From Luscinia megarhynchos (lineage: Eukaryota > Chordata > Aves > Passeriformes > Turdidae), in contig CM067570.1 of assembly GCA_034336665.1 (NCBI GenBank), positions 14,615,502 through 14,679,501 of the forward strand: a DNA stretch of 64,000 nt, read 5' to 3'. The notes beneath the pieces were generated by a model. That model was not told the DNA's origin, did no database searches, and saw only the letters and a program-made list of their open reading frames with translations. Numbering within the stretch: position 1 is the stretch's first letter; the number at the start of each line of letters is the position of its first letter. Below are positions 1-11,117 of this stretch, piece by piece. Made by a program: the position numbers and the translations under genes.

Positions 1-390
1 ACATGTGGTTACCTTGGCATGAAGGTATCAAAAGCAAAGTAGTCTTGGTGAAATCTCTCCTCAGAGTTCATAAATTATTGCCTTGAAATTTGGAGCACTC
101 AGTGTGCTTTCACTCTGAGCATTGCCTAATGATAGCTGTCACTGTCTGTAAGGTCTGTTCCCTATGGACTGATATAATTCCTTCAGGGAATCAGCAGAAC
201 AGTGCAAACTAGCAAGGATTGTACACCAGAGAAGATGCCCTTACTGCAGGGTAAGACTCTTAAATGGACTACTGCTGTGTTACAGACCTAAAAATTCAGG
301 TAAGCCTGCTATGCAAGAGCTCTCCACTCTGCTTTGAAATTCTGCTTTGAACTTCTGCTTCAACACCCAGATTCATCCCATCTAATGGAT
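1..390. other. Unique non-coding sequence, nothing recognised
   Basis: This stretch before the first CR1 element has no long open frame, no tandem repeat and no repeat family I recognise. It could be intron or intergenic DNA. Confidence 0.6.
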
Positions 391-965
391 GTAGTCTATG
401 AGTAGAATAACAGGAACAGAATTGTTTAAGTTGAAAAGACCTTTAAGATCATTAAGTCCAGTCATTAACCCAACACTGCCAAGTCCTTCAATAAACTGCA
501 TCCCCAAGTGCCACATCTACACATCTTTTAAATACCTCCAGGGATGCTGGCTGCATCACTTCCTTGGGCAACCTGTTCCAGTGATTGACAATGCTTTTGA
601 TGAAGCTTTTTTTCCTATATCCAATCTAAACCTCCCCTTGTGCAACTTGAGGCCGTTTTCTCCTGTCCTATCACATCTTGTGAGAAGAGAGTCGTGCCCA
701 CCTGGCTACATCCTCTTTTCATGTGGTTGTACAGAGTGATAAGGTTCTCCCTGAGCCTCCTCCAGGGTAAACACCCCCAGCTGCCTCAGCCATTGCTCAC
801 AGGATTTGTGCTCCAGACCCTTCACCAGCCTCATTGCCCTTCTCTGCACCCACTTGAGCCCCACAACGAGAGGCCCCAGACTGAACACTGGGTTCAGGTA
901 TGGCCTGATCAGTGCTGAGTGCAGCAGAACATCACTGTCCCAGTCCTGCTGGCCACACACTAAGT
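391..965 (-). mobile_element. CR1 LINE, 5'-truncated avian-type fragment (3' part of ORF2 plus tail)
   Basis: Read on the minus strand, this is the 3' portion of a CR1 retrotransposon. The plus strand shows the usual antisense phrases for CR1 tails: a run about accounting for chromosomal DNA such as CTTGGGCAACCTGTTCCAGTG near 565-585, CCTCCCCTTGTGCAACTTGAGG near 631, and CCAGTCCTGCTGGCCACAC near 940. The minus frame at about 706-960 still reads like the C-terminal region of CR1 ORF2 ([16 protein letters not shown], then EQWLRQLGVFTLEE), where the family has [31 protein letters not shown]. Upstream frames are broken by indels and stops, so the copy is dead. The left edge is the element's 3' end and lacks a clean 8-mer tail. 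No target-site duplication could be recognised. Confidence 0.88.
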
Positions 966-3900
966 CCCTCAGAGAATGCTGAAGGTCTCAGCTGGCATGA
1001 ACTTTCCTCCACTGCCTATGGAGGGAGTTTCAATAAGCCTTCCCCTTAATTTTGCACCTTTGTTAGGAGCCTGGAGATAGATGGGAGGACCAGAAGCATT
1101 TGTGCCTCCTGGAGACTCCCCAGGGTGTACAGGTGTCAGCTGGCTGAGGGGCACAGAAGTGCAGCTGGTGTGTGTTGTCTCAGTAGTACAATACAATCCT
1201 AAAACCCATGGTGAAAAGCCAGTAATGTGTTACACGTATCTTGAAACATTCAACCTGCATCAAAATCGTTCATACTGTATTTGTCAAATTATGGCCACAC
1301 ACACACTGGTTGACAGCAGGGTATGATTGCATCTTTTGACACAGAGTGCAAGTCAGCCCTGCTAACAGATGTATCATAATCTGCTGAGGCAAAACCTGGG
1401 GAAAAATCCACAGCAGTAACTCAGGCAAATACTGATCTGACCTTCCCCACTCTTTGAACATTGCCAGCCATGGAATATGAGCTTTTAGCAAAGAGATGAG
1501 TGGGTAGTATCTAGATCTTTCTATCACCTAATATACCCTGCGTGGCAGCAGGGTGACAATAGCAGCAGGAATGATCTCATACTCCCACTACCCAGTATTC
1601 CCACGGGTTCTGAGCAGATAGCTAGTCCTTTTCTGGCAGCATAATGGTGCACAGTCTGTGTGAAGTGAGCATTGGCCCTATTTTGGAAGATGCTGTTTGT
1701 ATGTCTGTACTTTCATTTCATTTGCAGCTGATATTTTATGAGTTAAACACCAGTAAACAAGAGGTTAAGGTACAACTGGTTGTGTGAGGAGTTTCAAGCA
1801 GATTTCTTCTCTGATACAGCAACGATTTTGCTGGAGGTGAGTTGTAGGGGACAGAGCAGGTAACACAGCCAGTTTGATGACATGTAAATAATACCTAATG
1901 ACCACAAAATAGAGATTTCCATGAGATCATAGTCTCACACATACTCATTATAAGGAAGAATTTGGGCAGGAGATCTTTTTTTTTTCCGCTTTCTCTGGCA
2001 TCAGTTCTGAACCACGACAGGGGTACTACAAAACATTTTGTGTGTTCACAGTGGATTTGGCACTGATTTCCAGAGATCCAAAATATAATACCCTGCTGCT
2101 GCAAAGGGATTAATGTGCACCTATTCAGCAGGAAACATTCCATGACTTTTTTTTTTTTTTTTTTTTACAGCAAATATGCTGTAATTTTGGTAGGATTTTA
2201 GTTCAGTTCCCAGTTAAATAAATAAATGGTAACTCCCAGCAGAGCAGAACTGTTCCTGAATGATCAAGACTTTAAAATGCCCACAGCATATGAAGAGAAT
2301 GGATCTTCATGAATATTGTGGCTTTTTCAGATCTGTCACCCATGTGGAATAGCTATTAACAAATACTTGAAAATGAAAAAACCTAAAAATATCAAATATT
2401 TAAAAGTACTGAATGTTTTCTGGCAAAAAATATGCCTCTGTCCTGCAGATGCTATTGTCAGAACACATTCATCTGCCTAACTGGTTCTGACTGCTTCTTC
2501 TATGTAGGACTAGCAGACACTAAATTCATCACTGAAAAATAATGTCAAATCCAATGAAATCATAAAGGTGCTTTTCCAAATTAATCTGTTGCTCTGATAA
2601 TCAGGAAATCCTGTTCCAAGCCTCCAGAAAAGAGGAATGATTTCTAAGAACTGTCAAGATTTCTACCCAGTATTGTGGCTGAGGTTTTATTCCCTAGGGA
2701 CAGCATCAGCCTTCATGAGCAAATCAGGTCCAGGATTTTACCTAAAGGGAAAGAGGAGCATTGCTCCTCATTCCTGTAAGTGATACAGTTATATCCTGAC
2801 ACAGGAGAAAAATCATAACAAGTGTCAAACTGGAGGGAAAGTATTAGGATGTATGCATAGATCCTTATGGATTATCTTCACCACAGAAAGGAGAAATAAT
2901 ATGGATGCAGGATATATTATGAAATAAATACCTGTTTCTTTAGCCCTGAGTTTCTTTATGACCCTCTGAAAACAGAGCTTCTCTTTAAAATCCGTTTGCC
3001 TTGCCATAAAGAACCTGGTTTTCCTAAACAACTTTTGGAACTACTGCATAACGAGTAGTTCTAATTATGCAGACCATAAAGATTTAATTAAAAAATCAAG
3101 TTGCATTACTTGCTCCAAAGAGCTTTCTTCAACCCAGAGGATGCAAATTCTCCATCCCATTGTTTTCCCTTCCCTAGCATCCATTAACCAAGACAAACAC
3201 AGTGGGGATGACCCCACAGCAGCACCACATTACCTGGGGTGGGGTTGGCTGAGGTCTCTTTGCTTCTTAATAACTTTGTGGAAAATTAACAGAGAATGTT
3301 GCTTTATTTCTTCCAGGGTTCCAGAATGGAGTGTGGTTGTCTTAACATATCCACTTTCTGTAATTGGCTCTCTTGTACATTTGACTTAAAAGACACTTAT
3401 TTAAGAGAAGCTAGCAAAGAAAGAATGGAAGCGTGGGGAGCAGAAGGGTTTTATAATCAATTTTTTTTTCTGTTTATCTAAGTTTAGCTTTGATTCTTTT
3501 TATAGCTGTTAGCTGCACTCTGAGCTACCCAAACTCAAGCTGGAATCAGGGCTGTCAGATGACCATTTCTCTGCCTTAAAGTCAGAGGTGTTTAATTATA
3601 TTGTGTAGCCAAAGTTGGGTGGGCTGTCTCCTGTCTCACTGGAATCCTTTGCATTAAGACAAGTATGTCTTTCTAAAAGGGCATCCAACTTAATTCATTA
3701 ATGAAGTGGCATATTAATGAGGACAGAAATGTAAATGATATCCACCCTAGGGCCTTTCTCACATGTTATTTTGTGAAAACCAACATGTTCCCTGCTGACT
3801 TTCATTCTGTGGTTAGGAACAAGTGTGTGAGCTGCTCTAAAGAGGATTCTGGGGAAGTAGCCATCATTACTGGACTCAGATGATTGGAAGCTGGCTGATG

Positions 3901-4062
3901 TTGTGGTCACTTTGGTATCACTTGAGGAATTGTTGTATGCAGAGATGAGTCATATTATTGGTGGAGCAGAACCTGACCCTAGGGCCTGCAAGCAGTGGGA
4001 AGAACAACCATTGCACCACCCTCTAATAACATACAGACCCAGGCAAGAGCACTGGCCAGCCA
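966..4062. other. Unique non-coding sequence
   Basis: No gene is supported here. Open frames are under about 90 codons and overlap on opposite strands. Small features seen are a T20 run (2147-2166), a perfect 12-bp palindrome TTCATTAATGAA (3694-3705) with another ATTAATGA just downstream, and a perfect AP-1 type TGAGTCA (3946-3952). Without conservation data these motif matches are only suggestive. Confidence 0.6.
2147..2166. repeat. Poly-T homopolymer (20 nt)
   Basis: This is an uninterrupted run of 20 T on the plus strand. It could be a simple-sequence tract or the antisense tail of an old retrocopy. No neighbouring retrocopy was recognised. Confidence 0.95.
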
Positions 4063-4145
4063 AAATAAATTAATTGCATCATCTAGTGGATATTGTGCTA
4101 TATCAAAGCCTCCTTCTCCCTTTAATAAGGGTAGTAAAAATGTCT
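4063..4145. repeat. Unidentified repeat, copy A of a pair
   Basis: This segment is collinear with 6778-6862 in the same orientation. Shared blocks are AATTGCATCAT (4072-4082), TGGAT (4087-4091), ATCAAAG (4102-4108) and GTAAAAATGTCT (4134-4145). The first three blocks keep identical spacing in both copies, and by my hand count 28 of the first 37 positions match. The segment is not a CR1 piece I recognise. It may be a fragment of an old unnamed repeat family, an old local duplication, or a duplicated regulatory element. Confidence 0.6.
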
Positions 4146-6777
4146 CCGTTAATTGCTTTCACTTCAATTAGACAGCTTATGCCTTCCAAGGCTGCTGAGG
4201 ACAAGGGATGGTGTGAAGAGAGATTTCAGAAGCACTAGCAGAGTGAATTCCTTGCACCCTGAAGTTGTAGGAACTTTGTGTTTACCAGAGATGGCTAATG
4301 TGTACTCAAGATTTTCTAAGATTTTGGTGATTTTTTTAATCTTTGTCATTCTACCCACTGCTGTTCAGTAACAGGAGAATCACGTGAATATGATGGAGAT
4401 TTAGACATGACAGAAATGCCACTCCACTTCCAACACTGATATGTTCCAGGATGGAGAGCCCACAGCATCATTTAATCTCCCAAGGAGAGAAAAGAAGCAC
4501 AAAAAAAGGAACTCTTGGAATTCAGGGCATTTGGCTCTCAGCCAGATGATTGTGAGCAAACAAATAATGAGCAAGAGGGAGAGAACCTGCCTGGGGTGAA
4601 CTGAGAAATCAGTGCTAAGCCATCTTGGCATTGGTAGAAGCATGCAGCAAGGCAAGAAAACTAGCAGCACTGATAGGCAAAAGGCTGCAAAATAAAGTGA
4701 AGATGGAGGTTCTGGTGCAGAGACAAATTTAGAGCTCTTGAGAAGTGCAGAGGTAAAGGAGCAGGGACGACAGTCTTCTCCTGGGAAATCTGTCTAATCC
4801 TCCACTCCGAAAACCTTCAAAATATGGTTGAATCGTGTCACTGCTGATGATATTTACCCTACAGATTTCTTGTATCCCTCCCATAAATCCTTGTTTAGAC
4901 TTTGATCCACCCAGCAACTTTTTCCATTTTTACTTCATCACCCCTTTCCCAGCTGTCCTCCACCACACCCATTCTAGTGGCTTGTCTTGCAGCTCCCACA
5001 CACCCTATACTTTCTTCAGAAGCCCTTTGTGTCTGCCTTGAATGAAGATCTCTGATCCTCTCTTTCCAGGCCTGAGACTCAACTTATTCTATCGACATCT
5101 CTGGTGGCTTCTTTCTTACTCACAAGTTAGAAGGTCACTAAGTTTTGTTCTTAAAAGAGATGAGACAGTAGGGTGTGAGATGAACAAAGCTGAATTCATA
5201 TTTAAGGCCATATTTTTATGTCCTTTAGGGAATGTGATACTGCTGACCATGTATAATGATGCCACAGACAGAACTGGCACGCCTGAAGCTCACACTGGAC
5301 TGTGACTGGCACAGCTGGAGAGTTAAAGTACCAATGACTTGAAGAGAAGGCAATTCTATCAGTGTTGGCTACAATTAAAAGAATGCCTTGCTTTGGGAAG
5401 TTTCTGTCAATCACTCTCATATGTGAGGCTAAACTGTCTCATTATTTTGGTGTATGGGTATCCTCCTCCCAGACTAATGTCTCATTCTCCTCATGTCTTG
5501 AAACCATGTTCTCCCTTCTGTTGGGCCAAATAAGATCCTCCTCCAACTTCTTTCTTCAAGACCTTCCAGCATTTGGGTATTTTAGATTTCTGTGCAATCT
5601 CAGCTGGGCTGCCTTTTGAGTACAGTAGGATGTACCAGGTGCACACATTCGGCTGCCATTAACATAATGCCAGCAGCAAGTCTCTTCTTGCATGGTTCCA
5701 GTGGGAAACAGATGTAAGATGAACTGCAGAAGAATCCTACAGTGATGGAATCAGCTAGGTCAGACACCCAGGACAATACCATCTGCCTCACTCAGAGACC
5801 AACAGTTGTGGGCATCAGCATGTGAATCCCTGGGAGCACAGAGGAGCAGATGCTTCAAACCCTTTGAGGTTGACCCATTGCTGAGCAACGTTCCTAATGT
5901 TTGGCTCTGCCTCAAGACCAGCCTTGAGTTTCATGCATTTATAAGGGCAGAAGTCAGTTCTGATAGAATCAGAATGGGTCGCCCGAAATGAAAGCTCAGC
6001 ATTGGGTGTGTAGCAAAAAACATGCCAGATGTCCAACTGGGCAAAACATGAAAGAGGTGTGAGTGGGTAAGAGGCATGAAACAAGCCTTTCCTCGCTGCT
6101 TGCTACACAGCTGGTTTAAATGTGTCAATACAGGTATTGCAGGGATTTTGCAACTCTCCCCTTATCCTGGTAGGGGCCCTGAGTTTTGGATATACCTGAT
6201 TCCCATTCAGACAAACGTGTGTTAGCCCATATTGGAGCTGGAGCCATATGGTGTGGAAATTAGATTGTCCCAAAACTTGGTAGAATACTTCCTATTGCAG
6301 AAGCAAAGGGAAGGGTCCCTGATCATGGTTGGCTGGCAGACCCAAATTGTCCCACTCACCTCTGTGACCAGGATAAGTGTGAGAAGGCTTTTTGCCAGTA
6401 GAACACGAATTATATACCCCACTAGCAGATATGTAGGCAACTAAATGTGCATTTATATAATTTATTTCCACATGTCATGGAATGATAGTGTCATACTGAA
6501 GGGCAATAATCTTCTAAGTGGAAGTTACACTTACAGAAGCTGGTGAAACCAAAGACCAAACCTGATGCACAGACCTGGGCAGAGTGTATTCAATCGGAGC
6601 TATTTGCCTTGTTTGTCTTCCCAGAGCAGGCAGGTAAGGCTCAGCAGGAGAATGATGTTAAAACTGGACTTGAAGAACAGGCCCAACAATCATCCTTCTC
6701 CCATCCCCCCAAAAATAAGCCTTTCTCTCCACGATGAAGAGTCTTTTTCTCAAGTGGACAGAGACTCTGCGACGCCA
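4146..6777. other. Unique non-coding sequence
   Basis: Only short overlapping open frames (up to about 90 codons) are present, without a recognisable product. No tandem repeats or transposon tails were recognised. Confidence 0.6.
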
Positions 6778-6862
6778 GATGAAATGAATTGCATCATTTG
6801 ATGGATTTTATCTTCAATCAAAGTGCACCTCTCTCTTTAGCAGAAAAGCTGTAAAAATGTCT
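6778..6862. repeat. Unidentified repeat, copy B of a pair
   Basis: This is the second copy of the segment at 4063-4145, about 2.7 kb downstream in direct orientation. Matching blocks are AATTGCATCAT (6787-6797), TGGAT (6802-6806), ATCAAAG (6817-6823) and GTAAAAATGTCT (6851-6862). Spacing is unchanged over the first 37 bp, and copy B has 2 bp more before the last block. Similarity fades on both sides, which favours a short dispersed element or a conserved core over a recent segmental duplication. Confidence 0.6.
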
Positions 6863-9800
6863 TGATTCAACATAAAATCTCCAAGGTGATTTTTCAGACT
6901 GAGTAGTGAAATTGTTAGAAAGCGACCTCCAGGTTAACTCCTTTTAGGTTCCTGGCCTTGAAGCTGATAAAAAAATCCTTCATGAGAGCACAGCATTGTC
7001 GTTTGAAACCCAGTAAAAAAGAAGATAAACACAGATGCTTTCAAATGTCAGGAGGGAGGTGGCAGGTCAGGTGGAGATTGCATGCATGATTCTGGGAGTG
7101 GGCGGGTGCTAGTCTTGGAATGGCATTTTCTTATCAGAAAGAAAAAAAGGACATGAGAAATACAGTCCAAGAGGGTTTTCCCCTAGATGGTTCAGCAGTC
7201 AAACCACTGCCTTGGTTTACTCACCACAGCTACTGCTTTTGATACAGCAGGCCCTGAGACATACCAAGCAGATTTTGCCTGGCAGGCTGGGCCAAACCCA
7301 AGCACATGAATGAGCCCAAAAGAATTAACTCTGCTTATCCAACACTCATTTTAGAAACATCCAGTCTCCTTCTGCCTTGGAGAGAGCCCAGACCTTGGGT
7401 ATGTTTTAATGGATCAGAGAGAGGAATCATGGTCACATCACAACCTTGTGGGCTTGGTATGAGTGTAGGCAGAGAGGCTCATTCCCTATGGCTGCGAGGT
7501 GAACAGTTTTAAAATTCATGTAAGTGCACTGTACTTAGCAAAAGAACACTGCAGAAGCTCTTTGCTGGGCTTCAGCCAAGCCAGGGAAGCCTTCTCCCCA
7601 GGGTGGTGGCTCACATCACAGGGAAGAGCCACGGCTAGCAGAGCACACAGTGGAATGAAGTGCCCTGACACACTGCCCCAGCTTGTCCTTCCTTTCTGCA
7701 CAGCTTTGCTGGCACCTGAATTGCCTTGTCATCACCCAGCAGAAGCATGGTCAACTGAGGGAGTTACTCAGGCTGGAAAAGCTGCTGCTCATCCTCCACA
7801 CCCCATCTGGCCATGTGAACACTCCTTGCTCGCCCTGCTTGTAAGACAGTCACTCCACTCACCTTGTGAGAGATGTGGGAAGCAGACAGCCTCCAACCAG
7901 TGCCCTGGGTAAACCTTTGTGTTTGTCTCTTCTCTTTCTACCCTTTTGTCTGGCTTGTATCTGTAAACCATAACTCCCCAGTGTGGGAAGTCTCTCCTGC
8001 TAAACACAGATCCCAGCACAACAGAGCAGAGTGTAGGTATTACTAGAACAGTAATGCTGGTGGTAAAAGCCTGATCACCCCTTTTGAAAAAGTTCTAGTA
8101 CCACATCTTTCATCCTACTTGTATTCCTTTCATGCAGTTCTTCAAATTACTCTGCAATTTCATATAATGGAATTATATTAAACACTTTTGGCCTTAAACT
8201 GTGAGAATTATGTTGTCACCTGGTACTTAGAGGGTGATCCCCTCCTGCAGATGGGTAGATATATGGCCAAGCTCTAAGGTTTGGTCCCTCACCAGCTCTC
8301 CAGGGAGTGGTGCAAGAAAGGCTGCATCCATGCCTGCAGTATTTACACCACAGGGAGATCATCTTCTCTGGAGACCACCCAGGATGGGGATACAGGTACA
8401 GTGCTGAAAGCTGCCAGTGGCCACATGCAAAGGAGACCCTAATCCTGACATCCATTTCTCCTCTGGGTTGCAACCATAGCTTTCCCTCATCAGGCTATTG
8501 CTCAGCACAGATGGTAGATCAGAGTTTAAACATGTAGCTTAATCCTGAAGAAAAAAACACAACTCCTCACTTTAAAGAGTGGGGGGAAACCAAGGCAAGG
8601 GTCTGCCTACATGTATTCACAGTTTGCATAGAGCACACAGTGCCTTTCCCATTTCCAGTGATTGATGGGATGTAGCATTTTCCTCTGCTGGTATCCAGAC
8701 CTAGATCCTTGCTTCACTCACCCTCTTCCTCCATGAAAAGGCAGCAACACCATCTGACGTGAAATCCTGTAAAGACAAAAGAAAGAACTGAATTCTGCCT
8801 CTCCCAGGCTGTGGTTGAGGGGGCGAGACAGGTAAAATGCATCAGGCCACAACATCAGTGAGATTAAATTCCAGCTCTCATCTGCCTTGTAAAGGCTGAC
8901 CCTGACAATTTCTTTTTGTGCTGGGCTCTCTCTGTGGTTTCTTTATGTGACCAGAGCTTTGTTCTACTTTATTTTATTTTACTCTATTCTCTCTCCCATG
9001 TTTGTAAGTGCTCCCAATGAATTGAAGACAGCTCTCCAGCTCAGATTTACAGCTGCACGGAAAGACTGTTGCTATTTATAGTCATCTCAAATTTGTTTCA
9101 TCTGCCTACACAATCAATTAGCTTCAGCTCCAGCTAATTTTGCAATCAACCTAAGAAAAATGTCTCTGGCAGAGTATCTTGTTTTCTCCTTCTTCTCCCT
9201 GGAGCTATAAAATCTCTGTACCCCTTCCTATCCAAGTTCTACACCTTAATACAGCACTAGCTGAACTCATCCTCCATGTCCTTTGCCTTTTAGAAGCTTC
9301 TTCCTGGCTGACTTGACAGAAGAGTATTTACTTTACATGATGGAGACCTTTTTTCCTCTCCAATGGAGGTTTGGAAAGAATACTCCACCGTTTATTTTTC
9401 CATCAGCTAATTGCAAATATTGAAAGCGTCTAGACAGGGGGAAAATAGCTTTATAAATCATCAGCAAAAGGAATTTCAATGTTATCTTAAATCCCACACA
9501 AATACTTTTAAAAGATGTTCAGTAAATATATATTTGTATATAGAAAAATTAGGCTAACCTGGAACTCAGGTTGAGTTCATGTAAGGAATTTAAATGTTCA
9601 GGGAAGGGAATCACAGAATAAGGAGGCTGTAACTGTACCACAAACAAGCAATAAAACACAGCAGATTAAAAGGGAGGCTGTAGTGAAGAGCAATGCTGAA
9701 GATAGCAATTTGGGGCAATTTTTCAGTTCCTCATTACTGGAGTCTTGGACTTCAGCAAGTCTTTGTCAATCACCTGAGCTGCTGGGTCAAACTGGACAAT

Positions 9801-11050
9801 CATTAGGGGCCTTTGAACAGAAACAGAAAGATGTGCTGATCCTGGCATCAGAGCATCTATTACAGTCACAAAGTGGAGGGATGTCTCCTCCAGCCCCAGT
9901 GGTGACAAGACACTGAGGGCAAGCTCAGCTCTACCTAGCACTTAATCCAAAACATCCAGCAGGGCACGTGAGATGTCCTCTAGTGCATCTTCTCCCACAT
10001 GGTAGGATCAGAAAAGTTTAAATCAGTCCTGGCAGGTGCTGCATAAATCTGTACTGTAAAACCTCCAGTTATGAATGTATTACTCATTCTTCTTCTGAGC
10101 ACTAAAACATATCCTGTGGTTACAGATTTAAGTTGAACTGTAAGCCCAGGACTTTGTACATTTACATCTGTAAGTTGGCTTCCAGAGGGTCATAGATTGA
10201 AAAGAATTCCCCTTTGGGAGTCCAGTCTCAAAGGATCTCTCATCTCAGACATGAGATTCCTGTGGGTTTTCAGTAATTTTACATGCCCAAGAAAACTTAT
10301 TTAGAGAAACAAAAATATTGTTTGTCCTTGTGGGTAAACTATTTACTCAGTTCCTTTTAAACTGTCACATCTCTTTCAAATTTTTAGAGGTTTGTTTTGG
10401 TTTGGTTTGGTTATGGGTTTTTAGTTCCTCGCTTAGCAGAAGAGAGACTGTCTTGAGGAGAAAGGCAGGCCTGGGTTCTGTACTCACTGAGGACTTTGGG
10501 AGAGGGTTTTCCCCTTAGAAGGGCAGGAGTCTCAGGACAGCCCCTTTCCCTTTGGGTTACTGTTTGAGCTTGGGCAAACCTGGGGACAACATACCCAGAG
10601 AAGGATGGAAAAGAGACTGTGAGAGTATGGAGGGAACAGAAGGTGGGGGTGTTAACAGCATACAAGAAAAGGTTTAAAACAATTAAACTTTTCATTGATG
10701 GCCTAATGCAGTCCCCAGTAACCCATCCAGGATGCATCCCTGCCTGTTTTGGCATCTGGTCTCTCAGTTCCTGTTCAGTGAGACAAGATACTGAACTGTG
10801 GTCCACATGTGAATGATATTTTTTCCTAAAGTTTTGATAGTAACAGCCTGCAAATGTTTTAGGAATTGCTTTGTTTATTTTGTTGTCTAAAAAACATATT
10901 TGCCTTTCCTTTCACTGACAGCAATGCTCTGATACTTTATGGAACTGGCAATCTCTTCAACTTCCCTGGAATCAGGATCACATTCTTTCCATATCCTGCA
11001 ACAGCCTTTACTATGTATCACTGCTAAATGATGCTGTAGGAACTTGATTT
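6863..11050. other. Unique non-coding sequence
   Basis: No gene is supported. The longest open frames are 137 codons (7499-7912, plus) and 131 codons (10411-10806, minus). Both lack recognisable domains and overlap opposite-strand frames. A stretch at about 9745-9775 translates as VLDFSKSL, close to the LDFSKAFD box of CR1 reverse transcriptase, but nothing around it confirms a CR1. Confidence 0.55.
9056..9145. promoter_or_regulatory. Candidate conserved non-coding element with MEF2 and homeodomain sites
   Basis: The segment holds a perfect MEF2 consensus CTATTTATAG (9072-9081), followed within about 50 bp by CAATCAATTAGC and AGCTAATTTTGCAATCAA, which carry homeodomain-type TAAT cores. It has no repeat character. 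The site identities are direct reads. Enhancer function is inference from motif clustering only, and such motifs occur by chance in AT-rich DNA. Confidence 0.22.
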
Positions 11051-11117
11051 CTTCATCTTCTTCTCCTTCTTCTTCTTCTTCTTCTTCTTCTTCTTCTCCT
11101 TCTTCTTCTTCTTTTTT
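11051..11117. repeat. (TTC)n trinucleotide microsatellite, interrupted
   Basis: This is a TTC/CTT tract with a perfect core of about ten units (11067-11096), flanked by C-interrupted units. On the minus strand it forms a polypurine GAA tract, which makes an open frame look like a glutamate-rich protein. That frame is an artefact of the repeat. Confidence 0.95.

Noticed and set aside
9740..9780. Possible CR1 reverse-transcriptase box (VLDFSKSL)
   Set aside because: The similarity is about 20 bp. I could not extend it on either side to other CR1 landmarks, so chance is likely.
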